From positions 124,001-188,000 of IMG/VR virus record IMGVR_UViG_3300042922_001182: a stretch of DNA of 64,000 nt; one strand, 5' to 3'. Source of the stretch: a virus. The notes under the pieces were generated by a model. The model had not been told where the DNA came from. It saw nothing but the letters and a program-made list of their open reading frames with translations, and searched no databases. Position numbers and translations under genes: made by a program. This document shows, piece by piece, positions 42,534 through 51,234 of this stretch; the first letter of the stretch is position 1; every line of letters starts with the position of its first letter.

Positions 42534-42563
42534 GCGTAGGGGCCGGGAGACCGGTCCCTACGC
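42534..42563 (+). terminator. Hairpin between the tape measure and the next tail gene
   Basis: GCGTAGGGGCC (42534-42544) pairs with GGTCCCTACGC (42553-42563) through an 11-bp stem including one G-T wobble. There is no T-run after it. TACAAT at 42521-42526, in the same GGTACAATCGG context as the promoter at 20,956, lies just before it, so it may be a leader hairpin of a new transcript. Confidence 0.45.
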
Positions 42564-42604
42564 TCAACTCTACAGTTCGGAAAACAAACCGAGGAGACAA
42601 GATA

Positions 42605-43960
42605 ATGCTCGATAAAGTAGTCAAGCCGGGGCTCCCCGGCACTGCGAAGCCTGGTGCCATTGAGACCGCTGATCCCAAGCAGCTCTCGAAGGTGATGGGG
42701 ATGCCCCACGTCTTCTCGGGGATGAGCGACCCCAGGGGGCGAGTCTACTCCAACACCATCATGGCGGACCTCCCGGTCCTCACCATCATCCCCGGGAAAC
42801 CGGCTATCAACACCCTCCTGCGGAAGGGACCAGATGGGAAGACACTCAGCGACAGTGAACTTTTGGAAGAGGTGAAGAAGAAGCTGAACTACAAGGAGGG
42901 CGGCGCCGACGAGACCTACGACTTCCTGGCGAAGGAGTGGTTCCACATGAAGAGCGACAGCAAGGGAGACGGTGGCAAGATCCCGGACATCCGCTACTTC
43001 TCCTTCCAAGCGGATTGGAAGGAGTACTTCGCCCACGTCACGGTCATGGTCGCTTTCCTCGCCGCACAGATGGGCCTGAAGAAGTTCTACAACTTCAACG
43101 ACGCCTTCGAGAAGCAGCTGATCGGCGGCGGCCTCCAGTACTTCGTGGACAAGGCGACCAGCATCACCGAGTCCGCCAGCAACGAGTACGGCGAGTCCGT
43201 CCTCTCGGTCACCAAGAGGGCCTCAGGCCTGGTCAACGAGCTGCGCATGATGCTCGGGACCGAGGCCACCGCCCCCGGTGAGGAGGACATGGCTGCAGCG
43301 GAGCGCGTCAAGGCGACCGAGGGCATGGTCGGTAAGATCATGGCCGGTTCCGGCGACATGATGCAGACCATCACGAGCGGCGCCAACCTGATCTACCCAG
43401 AGATCTGGAAGGACTCCAACTTCACCAAGAACTACAACATCACCATGAAGTTCAGCAGCCCCTACGGCGACCCTCAGAGCATCTTCGAGAACGTCTACAT
43501 CCCGTTCCTCAGCCTGCTCGCCCTGTCGCTTCCCAGGCAGTTCTCGGCTACCGGCTACAGCATGCCCATGGTGCTGAAGATGGGGTTCCCCGGGTGGTTC
43601 GCCTCCGACATGTGCATCGTCTCCGAGGTCTCCTTCAAGAGGGCCGAGGGCGACGACGACTGGGCGGTGAACGGGCTCCCGCTCTCCATCGAGGTCAACC
43701 TGACGGTGAAGGACCTCTACCCCACCCTCATGATCACCAAGAGCTTCCCCATGCTGACCTCCAACGTGGGCATGGCGATGTACCTCCAGAACATGGCCGG
43801 TATCCGCCTGGAGCAGCCCAACCTGACCGGCAACGTCCTGTCGTTCGTGGCTGACAAGTTCGGCTTCATCAGCAGGGGCGTCGAGAGCGTGAAGTCCACC
43901 GTGGGCCAGAACACCTCTACTGTGCTGAACGGTATCGGCAACTTCATATTCAACAAGTAG
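42605..43960 (+). CDS. Tail or baseplate structural protein, 451 aa
   Basis: No enzyme motif is visible. The region from about residue 260 (LIYPEIWKDSNFTKNYNI, then SSPYGDPQSIFENVYIPFL and GLPLSIEVNLTVKDLYPTL) matches a pattern I associate with tail structural proteins encoded next to the tape measure in large myoviruses. A hydrophobic stretch lies near residues 145-155 and several Gly/Ala-rich helices in the middle. The gene directly follows the tape measure, with CGAGGAGACAAGATA in front of the start. Confidence 0.6.
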   Translation: MLDKVVKPGLPGTAKPGAIETADPKQLSKVMGMPHVFSGMSDPRGRVYSNTIMADLPVLTIIPGKPAINTLLRKGPDGKTLSDSELLEEVKKKLNYKEGGADETYDFLAKEWFHMKSDSKGDGGKIPDIRYFSFQADWKEYFAHVTVMVAFLAAQMGLKKFYNFNDAFEKQLIGGGLQYFVDKATSITESASNEYGESVLSVTKRASGLVNELRMMLGTEATAPGEEDMAAAERVKATEGMVGKIMAGSGDMMQTITSGANLIYPEIWKDSNFTKNYNITMKFSSPYGDPQSIFENVYIPFLSLLALSLPRQFSATGYSMPMVLKMGFPGWFASDMCIVSEVSFKRAEGDDDWAVNGLPLSIEVNLTVKDLYPTLMITKSFPMLTSNVGMAMYLQNMAGIRLEQPNLTGNVLSFVADKFGFISRGVESVKSTVGQNTSTVLNGIGNFIFNK

Positions 43961-44020
43961 CGTCGCTTGCGTTAAGCGCTCGCCGAACCTAAGTATAAAC
44001 GGAAAATGGAGGGAGAAAGC

Positions 44021-44578
44021 ATGGCGAGCGAGAAAACTATTGAGCAGCTGATGGCCGACCCTAAGGTCATGGCCAAGGTCGATGCGTTTGTGGCTACCCT
44101 GGAGGAGAAGAACCCGTTCTACGAGCTGCGGTTCGAGTTCGAGGGAGTCCACGAGTCGGCCAAGAGGCCGAAGGCCTTCCGAAGGGGAGAGCACGTAAAG
44201 TTCTACGACCCTGGAGACAAGAGCAAGAAGGCCATCCGGGAGAGGGTCAAGGACGCGGTCGAGGCCCAGGTGGGCGGCGAGATGGAGATCCCCCGTGGCG
44301 AGTGCCACCTGAGGGCCGTCTACTACACCCAGACCCCTACGTCCTTCAACTCCGTCGATAGGGTCCTGGCGGAGCAGAAGATCCTTCGTCCGCTGGCTAA
44401 GCCGGACGTCGACAACCTCGTGAAGGAGTTCATGGACTCCTGCAACGGCCTCCTCTGGGAGGACGACGGCCAGGTGGTGTACGCCGGGCCGGAGAAGTAC
44501 TACTCGGAGAACCCCAGGATGGAGTTCACCGTCACGTTCCGGTGCGAGCCGGTCACTTCCAAGGTCAAGAAGGACTAG
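44021..44578 (+). CDS. rusA: RusA-type Holliday junction resolvase
   Basis: The 185-residue protein has the RusA signature: KPDVDNLVKEFMDSCNGLLW with D129 and D131 (KPDxDN), followed by EDDGQVVY with D148/D149, then a lysine-containing strand GPEKYY. In RusA two aspartates of the first motif and one of the second coordinate Mg and cut four-way DNA junctions. The start at 44021 is supported by GGAGGGAGAAAGC. It would resolve branched DNA from recombination before packaging. It is the first of two genes between tail genes and a terminator. Confidence 0.88.
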   Translation: MASEKTIEQLMADPKVMAKVDAFVATLEEKNPFYELRFEFEGVHESAKRPKAFRRGEHVKFYDPGDKSKKAIRERVKDAVEAQVGGEMEIPRGECHLRAVYYTQTPTSFNSVDRVLAEQKILRPLAKPDVDNLVKEFMDSCNGLLWEDDGQVVYAGPEKYYSENPRMEFTVTFRCEPVTSKVKKD

Positions 44579-44590
44579 AGGTAAAGAGAG

Positions 44591-45115
44591 ATGCAGACCG
44601 TTTCGAGAAAGAAGCAGGACCTGACGAACGATCAGGTCAAGACCCTCCAGGCCCTCAAGGCCGCCAGGCGTCAGATCATGGGCTACCTGAAGCCAGAGTT
44701 CCTGGTGGAGACCATGCGCTCCACGGTGAACGCGGCCCCCACCATCAAGTTCATGTCGGCCAACGCCGAGAAGTTCATCAACGCCAAGAAGCCCATCCTC
44801 AAGCTCACGCTGGACAAGGAGGTGGCCCTGGCCGCGTACGGCGAGATCCCCACCTCCAGCGGCAAGGACGACGAGGAGGGCAACGAGGCCGTAGCCTCCT
44901 ACGTCTCCCACATCGTCTCCCAGGAGTTCATCAAGCCGTTCTCGGAGATCCTGCTCGATGCGGTCATCGAGAACTCCGAGGCGAAGGAGAAGATGCAGTC
45001 CATCGCCAGCGACGACCTTCCCGAGGAGACCATGAAGCGGTTCATCATGACCAGCATGTTCGGCCTCGGAGTCGACGTGGTCCACCTCGACTGCCTCGTC
45101 GAGTTCATGATCTAG
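44591..45115 (+). CDS. Hypothetical protein, 174 aa
   Basis: Unrecognised, helix-rich soluble protein beginning MQTVSRKKQDLTNDQVK, 12 bp after the resolvase gene, with AGAGGTAAAGAGAG before the start. No motif was recognised. It ends just before a strong terminator shared with the convergent baseplate operon. Confidence 0.75.
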   Translation: MQTVSRKKQDLTNDQVKTLQALKAARRQIMGYLKPEFLVETMRSTVNAAPTIKFMSANAEKFINAKKPILKLTLDKEVALAAYGEIPTSSGKDDEEGNEAVASYVSHIVSQEFIKPFSEILLDAVIENSEAKEKMQSIASDDLPEETMKRFIMTSMFGLGVDVVHLDCLVEFMI

Positions 45116-45126
45116 GAAAGAGAAGA

Positions 45127-45159
45127 CCCCAACCGCCAGTCTGGCGGTTGGGGCTTTTC
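45127..45159. terminator. Intrinsic terminator between convergent genes
   Basis: CCCCAACCGCC and GGCGGTTGGGG (45127-45137 and 45143-45153) form an 11-bp stem with a short loop, followed by CTTTTCG on the plus strand. On the minus strand GGGGTCTTCTCTTTCC follows, so it may act in both directions. Confidence 0.8.
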
Positions 45160-45161
45160 GT

Positions 45162-46043
45162 TTAGCTGATCCGGTGCGAGGAGAACTGGCGGCAGAGGTC
45201 CTGCGCATGGCGGGGGCGCAGGGTCGAGAGGCGCATGGTGTTCAGCGACTCCAGCGCCGTGTACATGGCGACGGACTCGGCGAAGACCTTACGCATGTCG
45301 ACATCGGTACCCTCCTTGGCGAGCTTGACGGTGCCGTACATGATCGACCTGAAGAGGCTGGCCTCCTTGATCGACTTCACGAGGAACTTCTCCTTGGCGG
45401 CCTCGGTGAGGCTGGCCTCCAGCTCCTCGTTCTCGGCCTCGATCTCTCGCTCGCGCTTGACGACCTCGGTCACCTTCTTCTTGACGGTGGTGGCGACGGT
45501 CGTGGCCGCGCTCTCCACCAGGGCGGTGAAGAGGTTCAGCGCCTCGTCCTGGTCGGCGCCCTCGTTCACCACCGCGACGGCGACGTGCTCGCATGCGCGG
45601 TAGATGTCCCGGACGGTGGGGCTGGGCGAGCTGGCGAAGGCGCCGATGGTGAGGACGCCCTGCTTGAAGCACTCCTGGTAGAACGCACTGGCGTTCTCCC
45701 GGATGCTGTCGCCGTTGTCGATCATGTAGTCGGAGTCGAACACCAGCGACTCGACGTAGATCTCGCTCAGGGCCATGACGAGCGTCTGCTCCAGAAGGGC
45801 CTTCTTCTGGTGAAGCTGGTCCTCGCGCTCGCGACGGCGCTCGACGTGCTTCATGTTGACGGCGCTCTCGGCGAGCTCGCGCATCTGCATGTTGCGGCGG
45901 TCCTCGGACTCCGCCAGCTCGATCTCGCGCTTCTTCGCCTGGCTGTCGATGAAGGACTGGATGCCCTCCAGGAACCGGCTGTTCCGCTGGCCGTGGACGG
46001 TGTCGCCGAGGCGGACACCCTTGCTGTTGCTGGTAATAAGCAT
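45162..46043 (-). CDS. Coiled-coil virion-type protein, 293 aa
   Basis: A long charged helix runs from about residue 28 to 85 (FIDSQAKKREIELAESEDRR and on) and another around 195-230, separated by a compact helical domain. No enzyme motif. It is the last gene of a three-gene minus-strand unit with two baseplate-type proteins, which suggests a tail or baseplate role. Upstream of the ATG lies GAGGAGTGC, with a longish spacer. Confidence 0.65.
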   Translation of the reverse strand: MLITSNSKGVRLGDTVHGQRNSRFLEGIQSFIDSQAKKREIELAESEDRRNMQMRELAESAVNMKHVERRREREDQLHQKKALLEQTLVMALSEIYVESLVFDSDYMIDNGDSIRENASAFYQECFKQGVLTIGAFASSPSPTVRDIYRACEHVAVAVVNEGADQDEALNLFTALVESAATTVATTVKKKVTEVVKREREIEAENEELEASLTEAAKEKFLVKSIKEASLFRSIMYGTVKLAKEGTDVDMRKVFAESVAMYTALESLNTMRLSTLRPRHAQDLCRQFSSHRIS

Positions 46044-46069
46044 GACCTATGCACTCCTCTCGCTTCGCT

Positions 46070-48646
46070 CTACAGGTAGGTGATGTCGATTCTGGGGGTG
46101 AAGCGCCTGTCGGGTGACAGGTAGCTGTTCCTATCCATGCCAACGTTCAGGTACTCCGGAACGTGGTTAATGAGTTGTTCGGCCGTCATATCGTCGGGTT
46201 TGTCCTCCGTCGCAAGAACGTTCTGGAGGGCCGCGTTGCCGTTGACGGCGTCGAACTCGATGTACACGATCAGCGGGAACTCTTGTTCGAGCCCCCTGAT
46301 GAGGTTCGATACCGAGAACCGCCTCTGCTCGTTCTGCACCGAGACGTTCGAAGCCTCGATGGTGTCGACGATGAACTTACGGATCTCCGTGTCGAGCCTC
46401 TGGGTGAGCAGGCCACGGAGCTTGATCTTCAGCTTGAGGAAGAGGTCGGTCGTCCCCGAGTTGAAGTACTTGGAAGGCCCCCAGGTGTTGTAGAACTTGA
46501 GGTCCATGTCCGTGTTGTTCTCCAGGCTACCCTTGTTCTCCCGGAGCATGCTCTCGAAGGCGTCCAGGAGGGAGTAGATGTCCTTGTAGTTGGCGAGGTT
46601 GGAGTAGTACTCGTAGCCGATCGCGGGGACGGAGTGGATCGCGACGTTGCCCGTCTCGGGGTCCACCCGGAAGTTGGACGACACGACGTTCATCGACTTG
46701 AAGAGGCTCACCACGGGGGCGGTCTCGTAGACGACCATGGTGGCGTACTCCTCGACGTCCGTCATGTCGATGAAGGTGCCGTGACGGGTGAAGTCGATTC
46801 CGCCGTCGTGCAGCAGGCCGATCTCGATTGACATGTCCTCGTCGACGTACGTCCTGGGGATGGTCGTCCCGCTGAGGACCTCCGACAGGGAGCCCACCAG
46901 GGCCATGCGGTAGCCGCTGTTGAAGGTGTCGTCGGTGTAGAGCGTCGCGGTGCACAGGTAGTTGCTGTCGGACTGCGTCTTCTCGAAGTCGAAGAAGCCG
47001 TAGGGGGCTCCGTCCTTCTTCAGGACGCCACGGACGATGACGTCTTGCATCTCCTCCGCCGCCATGTTGGTGGTGAGCGAGAAGGACACCTTGTACTCGG
47101 GCACCAGGCTGCTGTTGCGCTCCAGGTGGACGTCGCTGATGATGAACTCGTTGTTGATCTTGTAGTTGACGAAGGTGAACGGCGCCGGGATGTCCTCGGA
47201 CATCATGTTTCGGTAGTACGCGATCCGGGGGAACGGTGTGTCACGGAAGATCATCATGTACGGGATGGAGTACACGTAGTCGTCGGCGGCTGGCACCTCG
47301 ACGTTGGACATCAAGCGGAACAGCTTGCTGACCTTGTCGTAGATCACCTGGGACCCCGAGGGGATGACGCTGTTCAGAGCGGTCAGCTGGGCCAGGCTCG
47401 TCTGGAGGTGGAAGGTGTTGGTCGGGATGATGTTGCGGTTGAAGTCCCTCATCAGCGCGTAGCAGGAGATGAGGCGCCTCAGAACATCGTCCCTCTTCTT
47501 GAGGAACAGGAACCTGGAGCCGTTCTGGCTGTTCTGGGAGGCCACTCGCTCGAAGAAGAGGTTGATGTCCGTCTCGTTGATGATCGAGCCACGCGAGAGC
47601 TGGTACTCGATGACGCTCTTCTTGATCTCAAGCAGGTTCTTCGTGTCGACGCCGCCGACGGCCCCAGTGAGCGGGGTCACCTTCGGCTGAAGGCGGGCGA
47701 GCTTGCCCGTGTCGAACTTGAACTGGAGGTCGCCGGTGAAGTCGAAGACGCCCTTGCTGCCCTCGGTGACGTAGTACGCGACGGTCAGCTCGGAGTTGAA
47801 CTCCGGGCGGAAGCTACCGGGGGTGGCCGAGAAGTAGACCTGCAGCTGGCCGCGATCCCTGAAGGTGTAGAAGCAGAACTTCTCGGTGTCCGCAGGGGCC
47901 CTCAGGTCGTTGAAGTACTTCGGCAGCAGTTGGGTGCCACGGGAGTGCTTGTAGAACACGTCGAACGACGACATCTGCTTCGGGAAATCGATGAGGTAGA
48001 TGAGGTTGTCCGAGATGTCCTCCGAGTAGACGCTGAAGGTCTTGACGACCCGCTCCATCTGGTAGACGACGAGCTCCATGAACAGCCATACCTCGTTCTC
48101 CACCTCCTGCGACCACGTCCTGACGTAGGGGTTGGAGGGGACGGGAAGGGAGTCCTCGACGCCCACGGTGTCGTAGGTGGCCGTCACGGCGTAGCTGCCG
48201 CCAGCCGGGGTGAGCGTGAGTCGGACGGACCTGGGGAGCATGAACTGGAACGCCCCCGCGAAGAAGGGCTGGTTGCGGTCGATGATGAGGAGCCTGCTGC
48301 CGTCGAGCTGGGGCTCGGAGTAGCGGATGGCCTCCTCCTTCCTGAGGGCGAAGTTCACCCGCATGTTGGAGGGGGTGGCGAACGCGATGTCGAAGTTGTT
48401 GAGCTTCGCGGAGTTGTACACGCTCCGTGGGAGCCTCGCCGTGTTCAGGAAGAACTCGCGGTACAGGACGTTCCGGTGGAACACGCTCGTGCTCACCGCA
48501 TCCGACATCAGGGCGGTCATGTAGCCCAGGAGGCCGACCTTCAGGATGTTGGTCTCCTCGATGTTGAAGAAGCCCTTGGCCAGCTCCAGCGCTCTCGCGT
48601 CAAAGTCGTAGCTGGTGCTACCAATCTCTTGGATGGGATCTGCCAT
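46070..48646 (-). CDS. Baseplate wedge protein (gp6/J-like), 858 aa
   Basis: Residues about 335-375 read GGVDTKNLLEIKKSVIEYQL, then SRGSIINETDINLFFERVAS. This is the GG-x-D...EIK...(V/I)TxxD pattern typical of the gp6/J baseplate wedge family. The rest is a large mixed alpha/beta protein with no signal or membrane segment. The length is near that of T4 gp6 plus an extra domain. It lies between two other tail-type genes with an AAGGAGC binding site. The identification rests on one motif region and gene context. Confidence 0.55.
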   Translation of the reverse strand: MADPIQEIGSTSYDFDARALELAKGFFNIEETNILKVGLLGYMTALMSDAVSTSVFHRNVLYREFFLNTARLPRSVYNSAKLNNFDIAFATPSNMRVNFALRKEEAIRYSEPQLDGSRLLIIDRNQPFFAGAFQFMLPRSVRLTLTPAGGSYAVTATYDTVGVEDSLPVPSNPYVRTWSQEVENEVWLFMELVVYQMERVVKTFSVYSEDISDNLIYLIDFPKQMSSFDVFYKHSRGTQLLPKYFNDLRAPADTEKFCFYTFRDRGQLQVYFSATPGSFRPEFNSELTVAYYVTEGSKGVFDFTGDLQFKFDTGKLARLQPKVTPLTGAVGGVDTKNLLEIKKSVIEYQLSRGSIINETDINLFFERVASQNSQNGSRFLFLKKRDDVLRRLISCYALMRDFNRNIIPTNTFHLQTSLAQLTALNSVIPSGSQVIYDKVSKLFRLMSNVEVPAADDYVYSIPYMMIFRDTPFPRIAYYRNMMSEDIPAPFTFVNYKINNEFIISDVHLERNSSLVPEYKVSFSLTTNMAAEEMQDVIVRGVLKKDGAPYGFFDFEKTQSDSNYLCTATLYTDDTFNSGYRMALVGSLSEVLSGTTIPRTYVDEDMSIEIGLLHDGGIDFTRHGTFIDMTDVEEYATMVVYETAPVVSLFKSMNVVSSNFRVDPETGNVAIHSVPAIGYEYYSNLANYKDIYSLLDAFESMLRENKGSLENNTDMDLKFYNTWGPSKYFNSGTTDLFLKLKIKLRGLLTQRLDTEIRKFIVDTIEASNVSVQNEQRRFSVSNLIRGLEQEFPLIVYIEFDAVNGNAALQNVLATEDKPDDMTAEQLINHVPEYLNVGMDRNSYLSPDRRFTPRIDITYL

Positions 48647-48664
48647 TTGAAGTGCTCCTTATAA

Positions 48665-50704
48665 TCAGACGGGATCGTAGAAGGTCAGGACGTACTTTTC
48701 GCCGCCGTGGCCGTGGTGGGGCCCGTGGGGCTTCCTGATCTCGACCCGGACTCTCTTGTTGTTGCTCAGGTCGGAGAAGGCGGCAGTCTCCTTGGGGAGC
48801 TGCTTCTTGATGTCGCTCTTGGAGACAGTCTTTCCCTTGTTGTCGACCACCTGGGTCTGCTGGAGTAGGCTGGCAGCGAAGTTGAAGGCCCCCTTGATCT
48901 TCTCGAAGCCGACCTCGTAGAGGGACTTCATGTCGAACCGGATAGGAGTCTTCTGCTCTTGCTCCACCAGGCCACCGGCGACCAGGTTGAAGTCGGCCAA
49001 GATGTTGGGGTCCATGTCCTCCTTGTAGCTGAACACGAAGGGGACGCTGAACTTGACGATCTCGCTGTGCTGGTCCCTCTTGGTGCCGTAGGCGCTGTAG
49101 GGGACGGCGGTGGGGGCCACGCCGGTCAGCTTCGACCAGTACACGATCTCCTTGCCGTCCGGTCCGACGACGAAGTAGTACATGCTTCCCAGGTAATCCA
49201 CGATCTTGTCGGTGACGTTGCTGGGCTTCGGGCGAATGTATCCCCTCCGGATGGCGAAGATGTAGTCGACCCAGGCCTTGAAGAGCTTGGTGATCTCTCC
49301 GCCGTGGATGTCCGTGAACTCCACCTGGAAGGTGCCGCCGGTGACGCTCTCCACGTAGGACGTGGGGGCGATGCGCTTGTAGCCGATGGTCGTCTCGTGC
49401 GTCTCCTGCGTCTTGACGACGACGTCCGACGGCTCGAACCCCTCCATCTGGTTGGTGAGGACGGGGATGAAGCGGGCCGGTGCGGCCTCCCCCAAGCTCA
49501 GCTGTTCGAGGATGCGGTGGTCCAGCTCGCCCACGATCGGCACGACCTTGGCCAGATTGGCGTCCCCGCTGATCAGGTTCATGTCCATGGCGGTGAAGAA
49601 CACGTAGCCACGGGTCTTCTCCTGGAGGTCGATGGTCGCGTTCACGATGCCCAGGTTGTTGAACGTTGTGACGACGCCCACCGGGGTCTCGCTGGTCTCG
49701 CCGTGGATCTTGCCACGGTTCCCCTCCCCTACCTTGTACCTGGAGATCGGGTTGTACGAACCGATGATCCCGTGGGAGCCGTGGGTCTCCTTAGGGTCCT
49801 TGATGTCGGCGTGGGGCTTGTTGGGGGTCTCCTTCGCCTGGCCCTTCTTGTCGGCAGCCCTCTTGGCGGCCGTATGGTACGGCTTGGGGGTTACGGATAC
49901 GGCATCCTTGGCAGATTTGACAGGGGAGAGAACGCTGTGGAAGGGGGGTCGAGATACGACTCCTGCTCCCTTCTTCCCGCTCTCGATCTTCCCCTTCGTC
50001 GTGTGGTGGGGGGACACCGACTCGACCTTGGCGCCCGCCCTGATGACCGCAGTGGGCTTCCCATCGGGGCCGGTGATGCGGAGGAAGGGGGCGACCGCGT
50101 TGGAGGTAGTGCCACGGCTGTTGCTCCTGACGGAGCGGACCAGGCTGTGGTAGTAGCCACCTCGTTGCGCGGAGCTCCTCGGAGCGCGGGCGGTCGGGAT
50201 CGCCTTCCCCGAGACCGAGATGAATGGCGAGAGGCCCTTGACCTTGGTTACCGGGGCGGTGGGGATGGTGAAGATCGCGCCCTTGCCCGTGATCCTCACC
50301 TTGGAGGTGATGTAGGGGCTGAGCGAAGGGTACTTGGTCGTGCCGTACCCAGCCCTAACTCGGAGCTGGGAGAAGGCGACCTTCCCATTGATCACGGTCG
50401 CATCCATCTGGATGGAGGAGGGGAAGACAGGGGATGTCTGCCGGTACTTGGCGATCGCGAACTCGGTGCCGCCGGTCGAGTTCACCCTCCTGCTGGTGGT
50501 GATCAGCGGGGTGACCCTTGGGGCGCTGGTGGTGGACAGGGGAACGGTAATCACCGCTCCACCCCTGGTGCTAAGCCTGGCCTTCATTAGGTGGAAGGGG
50601 GCCACGGGCTTGGTGGTAGGCCTTGACACCTTCAGCTTGTCTCGAAGGAGGCTGATATAGTACACCACCGGCTTGCTGGCGGTGGATCTGCTGGAGAAAG
50701 CCAT
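48665..50704 (-). CDS. Tail or baseplate structural protein, 679 aa
   Basis: Residues 1-290 are unusual: low in acidic residues, rich in Ser, Thr, Arg, Lys and Pro, and likely flexible or extended. Residues about 330-600 form a globular domain (VVTTFNNLGIVNATIDLQEK, then YVFFTAMDMNLIS and FKAWVDYIFAIRRGYIRPK). The end is histidine- and glycine-rich (PHGPHHGHGGEKY). I set the start at the ATG 50704, with AGGGAG seven bases upstream, rather than a GTG six codons earlier. It heads the operon with the gp6-like gene. Confidence 0.65.
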   Translation of the reverse strand: MAFSSRSTASKPVVYYISLLRDKLKVSRPTTKPVAPFHLMKARLSTRGGAVITVPLSTTSAPRVTPLITTSRRVNSTGGTEFAIAKYRQTSPVFPSSIQMDATVINGKVAFSQLRVRAGYGTTKYPSLSPYITSKVRITGKGAIFTIPTAPVTKVKGLSPFISVSGKAIPTARAPRSSAQRGGYYHSLVRSVRSNSRGTTSNAVAPFLRITGPDGKPTAVIRAGAKVESVSPHHTTKGKIESGKKGAGVVSRPPFHSVLSPVKSAKDAVSVTPKPYHTAAKRAADKKGQAKETPNKPHADIKDPKETHGSHGIIGSYNPISRYKVGEGNRGKIHGETSETPVGVVTTFNNLGIVNATIDLQEKTRGYVFFTAMDMNLISGDANLAKVVPIVGELDHRILEQLSLGEAAPARFIPVLTNQMEGFEPSDVVVKTQETHETTIGYKRIAPTSYVESVTGGTFQVEFTDIHGGEITKLFKAWVDYIFAIRRGYIRPKPSNVTDKIVDYLGSMYYFVVGPDGKEIVYWSKLTGVAPTAVPYSAYGTKRDQHSEIVKFSVPFVFSYKEDMDPNILADFNLVAGGLVEQEQKTPIRFDMKSLYEVGFEKIKGAFNFAASLLQQTQVVDNKGKTVSKSDIKKQLPKETAAFSDLSNNKRVRVEIRKPHGPHHGHGGEKYVLTFYDPV

Positions 50705-50817
50705 GTCGTATCTCCCTATCACTTTCCGGAGCTATTCACATCTAAATGTTCCGGGGAGATTTTCCGCCGCAGGACCCAGGAGAGAATGGCGTCCAGGGGA
50801 TTCCGAGGTTCGTCCAC

Positions 50818-50824
50818 ATATTAT
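50818..50824 (+). promoter_or_regulatory. ATATTAT phage promoter-like motif
   Basis: CGTCCACATATTATATGG lies about 85 bases upstream of the 36-aa gene. The core CCACATATTAT is shared with other copies in the window. It is partly self-complementary (CCATATAATATG on the other strand), so it could also serve the leftward baseplate operon. Confidence 0.5.
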
Positions 50825-50906
50825 ATGGATGCGCGGACGAGCAACGGTTGTTGCTGGCGCTCCTAAGGTGCTTCGGTCTGCGCTGGTACAAGGAAGGTGC
50901 CTGTGT

Positions 50907-51017
50907 ATGTTTGATGATGATGACGACTTCTTCGGTTTCGGAGGGTTGTTGTCCATGGTCGAGGATGTCCTCGGTGTCCTTAGCGTCATCGAGGCAATAA
51001 CCTACGACCTGGTCTAG
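50907..51017 (+). CDS. Tiny acidic-hydrophobic protein, 36 aa
   Basis: ATG at 50907 with AAGGAAGGTG seven bases upstream. The protein starts MFDDDDDFFGFGG and continues as a hydrophobic helix (LLSMVEDVLGVLSVIEAI). It has its own ATATTAT motif and, about 90 bases after the stop, a terminator. This layout resembles the 61-aa gene inside the intron. Function unknown; peptide-sized regulators or inhibitors are possible. Confidence 0.55.
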   Translation: MFDDDDDFFGFGGLLSMVEDVLGVLSVIEAITYDLV

Positions 51018-51108
51018 TTCGAGACCCACAGCTAAAGAAATACGGTCTCGGACCACGGCTAATGAGCATACCTCACCTAGAGCAAAGCCGGTTTACCGGC
51101 TGGGGATC

Positions 51109-51147
51109 GGAGGCGGGGCCCTAGCGGCCACGCCTCCCTTCTTTTTT
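51109..51147 (+). terminator. Intrinsic terminator
   Basis: GGAGGCG (51109-51115) and CGCCTCC (51131-51137), with inner GGCC/GGCC pairing, form the stem, followed by CTTCTTTTTT. A small stem AGCCGG/CCGGCT (51086-51101) precedes it. Confidence 0.75.
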
Positions 51148-51234
51148 GGGTGTGACCAAGACCCCCGTGCAAACTAACATTTCATTATCGAAAGCGCATT
51201 AATCCCTTCAAGGAGAGAGCGAGGAAAACTGTTT

